NCBI GenBank assembly: GCA_026874595.1
Contig: CM049317.1
Coordinates: 12,626,882 to 12,690,881 of the forward strand
Origin: Sipunculus nudus
Lineage: Eukaryota > Annelida > Sipuncula > Golfingiida > Sipunculidae
Direction: 5' to 3'
Length of the DNA: 64,000 nt
Part shown: positions 42,735 to 55,060 of the stretch, in pieces
Layout: every line of letters begins with the position of its first letter
How positions within the stretch are numbered: position 1 is the first letter of the stretch
Translations under genes and position numbers: made by a program
Notes under the pieces: generated by a model
Seen by the model: only the letters and a program-made list of their open reading frames with translations
Databases searched by the model: none
What the model was told of the DNA's origin: nothing

Positions 42735-44720
42735 TTTTTTAGTTTTTTTTTATTCAAGTAACATAAATATTACAAAACTGGTAACATCAACTAAAAGGTC
42801 TCAATATAATACACACACACAAACAAACATATATATATTTATTTATAGATATATATATAAATATAACTACACATAATTTACACAATACAAATTCAACTGC
42901 CCATAAGTATCAACATGAAAAAAATCAGTATGAATGTCCTAAAAAACTACCTTTCTGTTATTATTTTTCTTTTCCTTTTTTATGTTCCCATATATCACAG
43001 AATTCTTGCATTTTGTTCTGCTGCTTTGTCTATAGTTGCTCTATCAACCTTTAATTTAAATTGGTCCATCTTTGGTAGTTTCTCATTACATTTCATATGG
43101 TATAGATATAGTTTAGCCAAGAGCATAATAGTTCCTCCACGATCATATCTTTCTTGTAAAACATTGAAAGTATAACATTTATAGGATTGAATGTAGTCCT
43201 GTTGTGTTTTTTTATTATTCAACTTTGTTTCTAGTCCCTTCTAGAACACCCAGCTGTATTGACAGTCCACAAATAAATGCTCTACAGATTCTGTTATATT
43301 TACCACTCATTAGTGTTTTTGTTAAAATCTGATATTTTAAATTTTTGTATGTCTTATCTCTTGTGGTTTTTCTTGCCAACATGTAAATATCAAGCTAATG
43401 TACTTCTTATATAATATATGCTCTAACATAGTATTGTTTCGACTTGTTGTCCCCTATATAAACTTTATCTAAGAAATATTCATATATTTTTAATGTTAAG
43501 GTACTAAGTTCTGATATTATCTGATTGTTTCTACAACTTTTTTGAACAACTGGTAATGATCTGTGTATGGGTCCATTAATCTGTCCTGATTAGATCTTAT
43601 GCTCGCTATTATTCTCCGCCATAGACTGACAGGTGCTTTGGTGCTAATTTTTCGGCCCATGCATTAAATGCAATTATTGCTCTGGCTTCTTCATATAAAT
43701 ATATAAATATATATATACCATTTCTAACTGGAAAAGTGATTCGTTTTACACAGTTTTTCTATAGTAATATTGCTTTTGTTCCATATGGATATTGGACCTT
43801 CTGCTTAATATAATTCCCTCCATACTCTTAGAAGCGCTTTATATAAGTCAGGTATTTTATTCAAGGTTCAGTCGTTCAATTTACTGCACATTAAGGATAG
43901 TCCTTTCAACCATAAACACCTTTTGTGCATTAATTATGAATGGTATATATTCACCCACCTAATTCTTCATAGCTAAGACATAAAATCTCTCTCTTTATTC
44001 TACCTTTCTAATTCCCTTTCTATATAAACTTATATAAGAAATCGGTTGTTTCATTAATATACACATCAGGAATGTGCACTATGAAAATGTACTGTTATAC
44101 AGAAGACCTTTTTTTGCAAGCAGGATTCAGTTGATTGTGGTGTTTCATGGAAAGTAAAACCTTTGTTATTCTAGTTGCTCCAGCCGTAGATACAACTTCA
44201 TAATCTAGGTTTAGTAAAGATATTGGTCTCCAACTACTTATATATTATCTATCCTTGCCCTTTTTCCAACAGAGTAGAATCACTGATTGTTTATGAGATG
44301 GAGACATCTCTTGATATTGTTAAGCTTCATTAAAGGAGTTTACTAAAAATGACCGATCTTTGTCCCTAAAAAATTATAGAATTCTACATTTAACCCATAA
44401 TTTCCTGGAGCTTCATTTGGTTCCATAGTTTTTAAGGCAGCCTCACATTCTGCAAGTGAAAGCTGTCCTTCACATACTTGTAACTGATCATCCTTTAGTT
44501 TTGGAGAGTTGACCTGAAAATTTGATTCGGAGAGATTACTATTAACATCTTTACCCCGATGATGACCTCAATACCCTTATACATTTCTTAATAGAATTCC
44601 ACATTTTGTATTAATCATAAACGGTTACTAAATGTATCATGATCTTCTGTGTCACAATAATACACACCATCTATCATATAACATTATTTAAGTTCTAATT
44701 AAGCACAGTCTTAGAATATT
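42735..44720 (-). mobile_element. Decayed L1/Tx1-type LINE fragment
   Basis: On the reverse strand, 44520-44340 reads QLSLAECEAALKTMEPNE then APGNYGLNVEFYNFLG. This is the conserved block of L1-like reverse transcriptases (pattern L..AL..M..NK.PG.DGL..EFY). Further on, near 44290-44200, is CWKKGKDR, a stop, then WRPISLLNLDYEVVS (pattern K.GKD...WRPISLLN.D). The 3' part, 43222-42995, has LLAKLYLYHMKCNEKLPKM, like the C-terminal end of such proteins. Stops and frameshifts interrupt the frame. A T-run at 42738-42751 fits a reverse-strand poly(A) tail. The 5' part is missing. Confidence 0.8.
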
Positions 44721-46947
44721 CACCTTATTTATTGCCACAGCAAATTATATAATAAGTCATGAATATCCCTGTCATTGATGACGGGTATATCCAAGGACTT
44801 TAGTCCCATGTTATTTATAACATCTATACATATATCAAGACAACCTACAATGCTATAAACATACTGTACAATGTACTATCTGTAGTTCACTAAGCAGAAT
44901 ATGGTTTAAGTCTTGCATTAACATTATATTGGCTGGTTGCGTGTGAAATATTTAAAAGAATATTTTATTTTTACAGAATTTGCTAAAAGTATATATAAAA
45001 GCTTAGAAGTGCGAATTTATTGTCCCAGGACAGTTAATCTTCTCCAATATCGACTGAAAATGTTATTTAATGAAAACAAAATATTTGTATTCACATGAAA
45101 AAGCTAAGTTGGAATGTTGTCATATTATATTGTTAATAACAAGATGAGACAAGCAAATAATGCTAGAAATTTCCACCTCACCAAATATAAACCAAGATTG
45201 TGCATGTTGTGTTTAGACAGCCCGCGTGTAGTAGATAAATGTCAAGTTTAAGCAACCTTGAACAAACGAGGAAACAAAGTCTTTGGCCAGACTGCTGCAA
45301 GGAAGCTATAATCAGTCACTAAGTAATTGGTGTCGACACGTTTAAAGTCTATAAGTTTAATACGACTATACATATATATATATATACATATATATACTTG
45401 TATATATATACATGTGTGTGTATGCATGTGCGTGTATATGTAAGGTTTCAAAGAAAGCTGTTACATACCTTACCGGAACAGAATGTGTTGCAAAGAATGA
45501 AAACTCCTGTTGTGACGTCTAAAGGCACACGATCAGTCATTTATTACTTATAAATAGGCCCATCATGTCATGCGTTCAGCGTTCCCTCTCACTGTTAACA
45601 GTCACCTGTATTCACTAGACCATGACGGACAGTAAACCTTAGAAACGGATTGAATTGGCACGACAAAGCGTGGTTATTGTGCTTTTCCCTGAATATTACT
45701 CAATGAAAATAGACTGAAGGCACCGCTTGGCATGATCTGGATGAGAGAATTGTCCATAGTTTGCGTTAGACTGGTATCCAGCGTAAAATTCGGGCAATTA
45801 TATCGACTGGAAGCAGCGTGTCTAATTTAAGCTCCTTAGTCATACATATGATCATAGAGGTAACATGTATTGTACATGTTGTATCGTTTACGAATTAATC
45901 GAAATATTGAAAAAATAGATTTTTTCTCACGTCACTTGTGCCACCTGCCGGTAACGACTTACAATAACTGATCGGGTCCGTACAATTTTCCAGAAAGATC
46001 ATAAGATTGCATATTTCACCTAAAAAAAGTAAAATAAGAAATTTCTTCTTTTCTTTTCAACAAGAGTGTTGAAGCATTAAGCCTTGTAGTTGCTTTCAAT
46101 TGACAAAATCCTCAGTATCGGCTTATTTGACCCAAATATTGCAGACATTGTTTTCCTCCGTCATAAAACACAAGTGTCCTAATCGACAGCGGTTTCGTTG
46201 CTAGCAGGAGGTGGTCATTTCCTGTATTTTGCAGGTTCCCTTTTTACACATATACAGAGAAACCTGTCTACCCGGGTACCAGTCTATCTAGCCATGCCAT
46301 TATGGCACTCAGGCCTTCTATATAAACCGATAGGGGCCTGCGAGTCATGATGCAAGTCATAATAAGACATAATAGGGTCGGATAAAAAAATTTGCTGTAT
46401 GGTTGTATTTGACATCAGATGCTTATATGGTCGTGTTATATTTGCTAAATGACGAAAATAAATGTTGTTACAAAAAATTAATTACATTAATGATCCCCTT
46501 TCTTCTCTATGGCACCGATTCACACAAACTGTGAAGCCGTCATGAAGGACGCAGAGACAAACTTTCCGCGTGAAATCAGCCTCGTTAATAATGACTGTTG
46601 CATGAATATACACGTGTGAACAGTGAATGTAATATTTATCATTTCCCATCAGGATAACGCTACTATGTCTTACGTCAGAAAAAAATTACTGTTCAACAAG
46701 CAGATGAAAATGAAAAATACTGTTAATACTGTTCATGACAAAAAGACATGTACCTGTTCATTGTTCATGAAAAACATAACCAACTTCGGGTGTAGGTTAC
46801 TCCACCATGGGGCGCAGGAAATGGGCAGATCTGAAGATTACCAACAATGGCGGCAAGGAAAGAAGTGCCTACCCGCACTCAGAGTATTTATATTGATTCA
46901 ACTGACAGTTAAACATGTTATATGGGAGGGTATGCGTTCATTCCCTT

Positions 46948-46948
<1 letters not shown>
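44721..46948. other. Intergenic DNA, no gene recognised
   Basis: Contains a (TA)n/(TG)n mixed tract at 45370-45435. The open frame at 46623-47006 lacks a domain and runs into a (GT)n repeat. No RNA gene or exon found. Confidence 0.5.

Positions 46949-46980
<32 letters not shown>
46949..46980. repeat. (GT)n microsatellite
   Basis: About 15 GT dinucleotides. Confidence 0.97.
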
Positions 46981-46984
<4 letters not shown>

Positions 46985-47039
46985 TGTTTGTTCACACGAT
47001 AAGTGACGCATTCATTCACCGAATCCCATGAATTTTAAG

Positions 47040-47330
47040 GGACACCTTGGGTATGGGTCAATGAAGCATCGATTAGATTTGGTGTGTGTCCGGCTAATGA
47101 TCCGGATCCAGGAAAGAGTTCATGAATATTCTCAAATGTGAAGTCACATATGCCGGATTGAACGAGGGTATTTGTGCCGAATAAGTGAAAGAAACCACGT
47201 TTTGGGGGAACATTTTCACTAATAAACCTTTGAATGTGGGAGAATGATTGAATGAAAACAATGGTTGCGGATTACCCCACATTAAGGACCGCTCACAAGG
47301 CGGAGGACTTTATTCGTGAAAATGCATATT
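47040..47330. repeat. Interspersed repeat, copy 1 (ATGATCCGGATCCAGGA family)
   Basis: Shares CGATTAGATTTGGT, TCCGGCTAATGATCCGGATC and GGCGGAGGA with 54870-55060 in the same order. GATCCGGATC is itself palindromic. Family not assigned. Confidence 0.65.
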
Positions 47331-47837
47331 TCGAGTTTGCATTGCATCTCATTTGATCAACATCACTGAAATAAAGAGACTAACACTATTGACCGGTATT
47401 GTGTAGATACATGTATGTGTGTATGTGAACAACGCGTTTTGGTATCAATACAGGAACATGTTATACTGTTTGCATTGTTTTTATACGGACAGGAACTGGA
47501 ATGTGTTCGGAGAACGAAAACACGCAGCAGGTCTCGTCAGTGTTTCGACAATTCTGACGCGGATCGATTATCGATAGCATTTCTCCTTGAACTCATGAAT
47601 CCTATAAACGTGTATAACAATGCATCCCGCCGCCTACTGACGCGTTAATTATTTTATTTCCCGCTGGTGTTATTTTTAACTTGATTCAGATGTTATCAGC
47701 AGATTCACTGAAATCTGCGGGCTCCATGATAAGACGTTATCATCAGGACTGTCAAGCATCAAGGACTTGGTGATGTATGAAAATGTGTACATAAAGTTTA
47801 ACGTTAGATGATACCACACCCTCAAATAAGTAATAAT

Positions 47838-47839
47838 TA

Positions 47840-47875
<36 letters not shown>

Positions 47876-47901
47876 TCATATGAAATAAATATCATTTTAG
47901 G

Positions 47902-47943
<42 letters not shown>

Positions 47944-47975
47944 GTTATGACTGCAGCGATAAGGGTTTGTATATG

Positions 47976-48006
<31 letters not shown>
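47838..48006. repeat. Cluster of three (TA)n tracts
   Basis: (TA)n at about 47840-47872, 47908-47942 and 47984-48006, separated by short unique DNA and directly abutting the reverse-strand SINE. Confidence 0.95.
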
Positions 48007-48237
48007 GGAAAGGGTATACACAGAAAAGTGGTTCACTGCCAGTGGGATTCGAACCCACGATCTTCCGATTTCCGGTGCGGCTGCCTTAGTCCACTTGGCC
48101 ATGACAGATTCCCAACCTCACTATGTATTTGTACACTTTTATAGGAACCAGCGAAGTGACGTCATGTTAGTGACGTCATAGTCTCACTCACTATACGTGT
48201 CGGCACGGCGACTTTTGCATGCAGCAGGGAGAACTGA
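48007..48237 (-). mobile_element. tRNA-derived SINE, reverse-strand copy (left arm of an inverted repeat)
   Basis: On the reverse strand it has an A-box-like TGGCCAAGTGGACTAAGGC and a B-box GGTTCGAATCCC, typical of a tRNA head, followed by CACTGGCAGTGAACCACTTT. Upstream of the head lie two TGACGTCA palindromes (48157-48164 and 48171-48178). It is almost the exact reverse complement of 48348-48579. Confidence 0.85.
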
Positions 48238-48347
48238 CAGTGAACCACTTTTCTGTGTATACCCTTTCCATCTATAAAACAATGAACCAGCAGGGCTACT
48301 CATATATCTATATATATATAATATATGCCGTACACCAAATAAAGCCA

Positions 48348-48616
48348 TCAGTTCTCCCTGCTGCATTGCAAAAGTCGCCGTGCCGACACGTGTAGTGAGT
48401 GAGACTATGACGTCACTAACATGACGTCACTTCGCTGGTTCCCCTAAAAGTTTACAAATACATAGTGAGGTTGGGAATCTGTCATGGCCAAGTGGACTAA
48501 GGCAGCCGCACCGGAAATCGGAATATCGTGGGTTCGAATCCCACTGGCAGTGAACCACTTTTCTGTGTATACCCTTTCCATCTATAAAACAATGAACCAG
48601 CATGGCTACTCATACA

Positions 48617-48650
<34 letters not shown>
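48348..48650 (+). mobile_element. tRNA-derived SINE, forward-strand copy (right arm)
   Basis: Same organisation as the reverse copy: TGACGTCA at 48408-48415 and 48422-48429, A box near 48484, B box near 48532, tail ATCTATAAAACAATGAACCA then (TA)n. The spacer 48238-48347 holds an extra copy of the SINE 3' part (CAGTGAACCACTTTTCTGTG onward), so at least two insertions or a rearrangement took place. Confidence 0.85.
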
Positions 48651-48651
<1 letters not shown>

Positions 48652-48654
48652 CAC

Positions 48655-48776
48655 TTATCTATTACGGACAACATTCTATTACGTACAACACCAATCTGTT
48701 ACGGACAACACTTTTCTATTACGGACAACACCTGTCTGTTACGGAAAACACCTGTCTATTTCGGGCAACATTCTAT
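48655..48776. repeat. ~20-bp minisatellite
   Basis: About six units of the type TCTATTACGGACAACACC with small length changes, directly after the (TA)n tail of the SINE. Confidence 0.9.
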
Positions 48777-50124
48777 AGAAAGTGCTTTTTGAGACAGGTC
48801 ATGCGACCCTTATCCCCGCAAAGGAATGTAATAGTTCCGATCGATCTATATATGTTTAAAAGTAAATTTATATTTACTCTTATTGTTTCAACTAGTTCAT
48901 GTGAAAATATGAAGGAATAAGGATTTTTAACAGACGTGGAGCAACAGGCTTAGTTTCCTTGCAGCCCTACTTGTTGATGCTAGAATAAATCTAATTGTAA
49001 ATGAAAATCATGAGGCAGGCATTATTTCTCACTCAAACATGTCATATCAAATATCATCTCAATTGATGTACGAAAATGAAATAGGACTGCATTAATACAT
49101 GTCCAGGAGTGAGCTGAATGGGCATAAGTCTGTTTTACATAACTAAAAGAAATTCCGATTAACTCTTCTCTCCATGCCGACGTGTACGACGTATTAAGGT
49201 CTACATGTCTTGCATACACACACACTCACACAAACGCTAATATATATAATGTGTATAGTGAGTATGTGTGTTTGTATATATAATTGCATACTGATTCCAT
49301 TCAAGTTTGGAAATATTTTATTCTATTTATTAAATATCTTATAATAAAAGAGTTTTAAATAAATCTGATTTAATATCTTGGCCCGATCACGTTGTGGCGA
49401 TATGAGTTTTTCCAAGGAAACTTATACAGATTAGAATATAAACACGGAAAACAAACTGTTTGTTTTGTATTGTAATTATAGACATTATCAACTTTTGGGT
49501 TAAGCGGATAATAACCACGGTTAAATATCGTTTTTTCTTTATTGATGAATATATTTGAATCTTTAACTTTGCTGTAAAGATAATTAGCATTTAATTATAT
49601 AAAAAAACAGTGTGTAACCATGGTTTCCCAGTCAATACTGAATCTATTCAGGCTATATTTATTTCCGCAGTTTTAATGTAGCCATCACATTATTTTCACA
49701 TAAACATGTTTGTTTATTTAGAACAATATAAATCTTCCCCTGATAGAAGGTTTTACAGCGTCAAGCCTTAGTAACTGAATTTGCCAACGTAATGGATACC
49801 TAAATTCTTAAATACCACGCGTGTCTTATACTGATCGCGGAGTGGTTATACACGAAGTCGTTCCACATCTCCTCCGTTTTAACCGCTGTTTTGTATAACA
49901 AGTTTCTCCGGGTTGCATCACCAGGGTCAATACCAAAAATAAACAAACATATTCAGATATCACTCTGGTTCATTTGGAGTGATATGATGCCTTAAAACGT
50001 AGAGATATTGCATTAAATTGGGAAACGTTTTCTTTCCTCATTAAGGTTTTCACCACAGCTTACGACAGCTCGCTATGCCAATCAGCCTTGGTCTGTACAT
50101 TCTACTCTCAAACAGTCAGAAGGG
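48777..50124. other. Intergenic DNA, no gene recognised
   Basis: AT-rich unique-looking sequence with only chance open frames. Confidence 0.5.
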
Positions 50125-50378
50125 TAGGTCCATGGCCTGTTGGTGACAATATCTATACAATGTGGACGAAAAGACTGACAAGCTAATATTAAACCTACCA
50201 GGTTTAAGGTCTTGTATGGAGGGACTAAGAAATTAATGGTCATGCCTGTAGATAAGACATCAGAAGCAACCTATGAGGCTTTATATATTAAGATATTTAC
50301 CATTTTGCTTTCTGGTTACACTGGTGGGGTTTTAACCGGGAATCGACATTCAAATGCCTTAACCACATGGCCACATTA
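50125..50378 (-). mobile_element. Degenerate tRNA-derived SINE
   Basis: On the reverse strand it has A-box-like TGGCCATGTGGTTAAGGC and a damaged B box TGTCGATTCCC near 50340-50375. It ends ATTGTCACCAACAGGCCATG then GACCTA. The end phrase AACAGGCCATGGACCTA is shared exactly with the SINE at 62471-62790. Confidence 0.65.
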
Positions 50379-51240
50379 TATTATACGAAGATATTATCCT
50401 GTAATTGTTGTATTACAACTAATTGACACAATGAGTGGTATTTATATGACAGTGCATGGAACGAACTTGAGCCACGTTGACAAACGCACTGTTTTAAAAT
50501 CTTCAAGCAAAGGTTGCAATTCGTAGCGTTTTACTGAAAAAAATATACTTACCTTTTAACGGTGTTCGCTTGAACAATTCGAGACACAGCCAGTCCCAAA
50601 TGCGCACTGATACACACTGTATAGTGTTTAAATCAAAATAATCGGCACATCTTATCCACAAAACCACGGGATTTTCCACAAACGACTCCTCTGCTATATG
50701 ACTTTCTTTTTCCGTAGCCTTATGTAGGCTGTTTTAAACGCTTTGCTACTCATGCCTGGGACTTAACTCTTTCCAATAGGTTCACTTTCACAACATATCA
50801 CATAAATGTGACACCATGAACGGCCTTTGAAGATCTGATGACGGTATCTTCGAACAGGAAGTTTAAAATAATCATTATACCCGCGAATTGAGTCAGATAA
50901 TGAGTTTTGTAACGAGATTGTTTTCTAGAAGTTAGAGCTACATTCGTTTAACACGACTCGTAACTGATCATTATTGGCTGATGGACCAAAATTTCTCACT
51001 TCTACTCAAACTGAGTACCTATGGGAGGTATATGATTTCAACCTATCACATCACTGCAGTGTTCTGTGTGTGTATGTGAAGGGAATGCCTATGCTGTATT
51101 CCACATAAATAAACACTGCCTTAACTTACAAACACACCCTAAAAAAGAAACTATAATTCCGTTGTGAACAAAGGAAATGTATTCCTCAAATGTTTTTTGC
51201 AGACCAATATTTAAAGTGAACGTAGACATTTTTTATATAT
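50379..51240. other. Intergenic DNA, no gene recognised
   Basis: No domain or repeat family recognised; open frames are short. Confidence 0.45.
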
Positions 51241-51760
51241 TAGTTTTTGCTGGTGATTTTCTAGACTTCTTGTCTTACTTTGTACCTTCGTCTGTCCGTC
51301 CGTCCGTCTGCCTGAGTATGCGAAATGTCCAATGTCATTATAATGTTTACTTTTAGGTGTTGAAACCTGTGTTTGTCGCTAAATTAAAAAAAAACACATG
51401 TCTTTTCTGGTTACTGCCAGGTCTTCACAGCATGCAGGTTTGAAATTCCTGGGCCGTAAAATTAGATTATTTCCTTGCTGAAGTTTAGGCGTAATCTGGC
51501 AAGATCAAAGTAGCAGTACAACTGTTTTACAGTTAGATTTAAGCAATAGAAAAAATGCAGATGGCACCACCAGTCAAATGAGTCAGGGTCAATTAGCAGA
51601 CTTAATTTCATAACAATCCATCGGACATACAGCCGTTATTTGGACAACTGGCCTTGATTTGTCATTATCAAGAAAATTATCCTCTGAGGTGTTCAAGCAC
51701 GTGTTTTCTCAAATAAGTCGGAGAAAATCGGTCACAGTGACCTTATTTTGGACTTCCACA
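51241..51760 (+). repeat. Possible Helentron-like fragment
   Basis: A CGTCTGTCCGTCCGTCCGTC stretch at about 51288-51310 follows a TTTTTGCTGG start. Later phrases (GATGGCACCACCAGTCAAATG, GGTCACAGTGACC) resemble the internal sequence of the other elements. No defined ends found. Confidence 0.35.
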
Positions 51761-51879
51761 GAGAACCCATTTGGAACTGATACCGTGAGCATATTTTAAA
51801 ACTTTTGCCCATGTCATAATTACCAATATACCCATTCGTCGATCTTCCTATTGGTCTCAAATTCAAAATCGCAATAAGC

Positions 51880-51882
<3 letters not shown>

Positions 51883-51937
<55 letters not shown>

Positions 51938-51962
51938 TCAGGACCTCAGAGAATAAGGATTT

Positions 51963-52004
<42 letters not shown>

Positions 52005-52124
52005 AATTAATGGTATAGCCGTGTTAGTCTCAATTCGAAGAGTAGATTAAGACTAAAAATGACGCCTTTTGGATAGACTGACATATTTATTATCCCATAT
52101 TTATTATCAGGATTCTTCGTCCGG

Positions 52125-52160
<36 letters not shown>
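51883..52160. repeat. Three (TA)n tracts
   Basis: (TA)n at 51883-51934, 51971-51999 and 52127-52160. Unique DNA lies between them. Confidence 0.95.
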
Positions 52161-52163
<3 letters not shown>

Positions 52164-54790
52164 CGCCTATACGATAGCTTGTGTGCTAATAAATAGGTTA
52201 GTCTGCCTAATCTACACTTTTATCTACACTTTACTTATATACAAGTCCACGCTTGTTGGAGGAAACACTACTCTGTTGGGGGTACCAACATGAACCTGTC
52301 ACGACTAATTTACTGGTTGATTGATTGGTGATTGTTCAGTCCGTAATAAGAAGCCTGGTCATGAACTACAGAACTTCCTGGTTGGTAACCAATTTAGAAC
52401 ATGTTCATTCATGTTAGATCGAATGCACGGCAACTTTTTGCTGAGGGTTTTGGCTACACAGCATTCTTAGATACCAGATATTTCACTTTAAGTAGCGCCA
52501 GAAAGCCGTTGTTACCTGTATGGCTGTTGCTCTATTTTTAGTGCATAAACTTTCAGTCTAAGCTGGACGCCATTGTTTAATTTATCCATGTATTCCATTT
52601 TTCATTTTTGTTACCTTCTCTATATTATCGTTTGTCTGTTATTTTTTATTTCAAATATAAACTGGTTGGGGTTATTCTATTGCTAATGCTTACATTACAC
52701 GGTGTAATATTATTGTGTCAAAAGCAGAAAAAAGTTTGTGTTACAGAGTAGACGGTATTGATATAGTTGTTATCGTCAGTGTAAATACTCTGTCAAATTC
52801 CTGATTTGCCCGGAATGATATGCATGTAATCATGTGTAACGTATGTTGCCGTGTTAAATATTAGATGTCTCCAAGGACCCTCACCCCCCCCCCCCCCCAT
52901 TATCCCCTACTCTCCCCCCCCCCAACCCTATCCCCCACCACCAAACCCCACAAGAGTAACTCATCCCCGGCCCACCCTCGGTCCATTTCAGGTTTATATC
53001 TGAGCGATAATGGGGAAACGGATCGGGAGTATGCGACCTTGGAAACAAGACCAAGGTCAAAAATAATTACCAGTTGCAAATTTGTCTTCTACTCTGGCTC
53101 AAATATCTTAATTAAAAATGTCCACTGTATTATAGAACAACGAACAAATCTGAGCGATAATAGGGAATTGGCTACGACTGCATAATACTGGAGAAGAAAA
53201 AAGATGCCATTTCGCAGATTCTTTGCATAAACTGAAGCACTTTTACGATAAAGTCTATTCAGTTTTAATGTGTAAGCTTCGAGCTTCGATGTCCATACAT
53301 CAAATGAACCTCCTGATTGGCAGTGATATCAGACCATTGTCCCGTAAAATGTTAACATGATCAGATAAACTGAACATTTAAGAATGACAAGTGGACAGGT
53401 GAAGCGTGAGCACGGTTACTTCAAAGGCACTTTGAAAGCAAAATACGGTGGTCGTGAGTAGGGGTAACACTTCAAAACCGCGTCCTTATTTGATATTTAC
53501 CACGCGCGTATATATTCGTGACCTCCATCAGCGGCATATTAGCACTCCGATACAAGAGTCCATTGAGGTGTCCGAGTGGCGTATTATTTAATGTGGATGA
53601 CAGCACTGTAAATTTTGATGAGGAAGTAACGAATATCGTCAGAGTCACAGTGGACAAAACCTGGCCCTGCCTGGGCTTTAGTATGTTTGCTACTAAAATG
53701 CCTAAAATAAAAACGTGGTTTCATGTACCGAAAACGTGACTTAATCCCAGCTCTTATCATTAAAGCTCTGTAAAGCCCGTATGGTGAACCCCTGATATAT
53801 GCATATTAGAGCGTCACAGGTCTCTTTGAGGACCTGACGATTCCCTCGAATTTGCATATCAGGCGGTCACGCCTCATGTGAATGGCAACTTTGCTATGAG
53901 AAAGCCAACAGCGGTCCCAAAGACAAAAGACAGCTCGACCCACTTGGTAACATTCGCACTGAAATAATGTATTCAGGTGGTCCATACATGGACCATCGTG
54001 TCCTATGATATATCACTGCTGTACGAATATTACGGTATATGGGCCAAATGTAAGTGCATTGTAGACACTATCGCAACGATTTTTGTTGCGATAGGTCCAG
54101 TTCCCTCTGCTCTGATGACAGGAACAGCTAGCAGCATTTGTGTGATTGTATATTGGTTTTCTAAGCCACTATAAAGTTGCCAACACGCGAATCGTTGTGA
54201 TCGTGTCAGCTAGCGGGTACATCTATTACATTGTGACTGCGTTCGTGGCGTGTACACTTGAATATCTCAGGCTGACAGGTTGAGCCAGAGCTTGTTACAT
54301 TTTTTTAAAGGCTCACTTTGAAGAGCGATGGTCTGATTAACGGTAAAACTGAGGAGTATAGTGTCAGTTTTGAAAGTCTCGCCCATCTCAATATAGACGA
54401 GGGCCGAAAAATATTTAGACTCATTAAATAGGAATATAAGTAGCCAAGAGGAAGACCACAATAGGCGATGACTGAAAGAACCTTGTCGGTTTTGAAAACA
54501 AAAATATAATGGAAAGACCACTAATTACTGCTGACGTCATTGGAAAAGTGAGGCCGTGATGTGTGGCGCTGACCGTCCCATAACCGGTGGAATTTACCGG
54601 TCGATGCAATAGTCGGCTAGAGAGATGTTTTTACCATTGTATCGATTGGGCCAGTCTAAACAATACCTCACGGCCTACAAGTAAGCTGTGCCTTAAAATA
54701 AATCAGAACAACGTATCAATTCTTCTCTACTGAAATCGCCATTATGTGTGAAACGTGTCTGAGCTCAGCATGTGGTAAAACACCTGCGTG
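52161..54790. other. Intergenic DNA, no gene recognised
   Basis: C-runs at 52886-52899 and 52914-52923 sit in a C-rich patch. A repeated phrase 'CTGAGCGATAATGGGGAA'/'CTGAGCGATAATAGGGAA' occurs at 53002 and 53152. The short inverted repeat CGCAACGATTTTTGTTGCG lies at 54072-54090. No exon supported. Confidence 0.45.
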
Positions 54791-55060
54791 TGCATTGCCT
54801 CCGCCAGGAGGGTATGCTCTCTTTCCTGTTCGTGAGTTTCTGTTTCTGTCACACGAATATAAACCTAATCTCATGAAATTTTCAGGGCAATTTGAAATTT
54901 GGAAATCAGGAATCGATTAGATTTTGGTTTGGATCCGGCACATGATCCGGATCCAGGAACATTATCAAGGATAGTTTACAAATGCACAGTCACTTATGCA
55001 CGAATAAACATGGGGGTACGGGCCGAATCAGTGAATGGCGGAGGATTGCATTCATGAAGC
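54791..55060. repeat. Interspersed repeat, copy 2 (ATGATCCGGATCCAGGA family)
   Basis: Starts GCCTCCGCCAGGAGGGTATG, passes CGATTAGATTTTGGTTTGGA and CACATGATCCGGATCCAGGA, and ends GGCGGAGGATTGCATTCATG. The opening CCTCCGCC and closing GGCGGAGG are inverted copies and may mark the element ends. A related phrase GTTTACCTCCGCTAATATCC with GGATCACCGGATCCGG lies at 61177-61215. Confidence 0.65.

Noticed and set aside
42915-43222. Small membrane-protein-like frame on the + strand at 42915-43175
   Set aside because: It is antisense to the C-terminal part of the LINE remnant, which explains the region better.
48031-48548. Two candidate tRNA genes (reverse near 48031-48112, forward near 48478-48550)
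   Set aside because: A and B boxes are present, but the stems are imperfect and each is joined to shared SINE sequence, so they are SINE heads, not functional tRNA genes.
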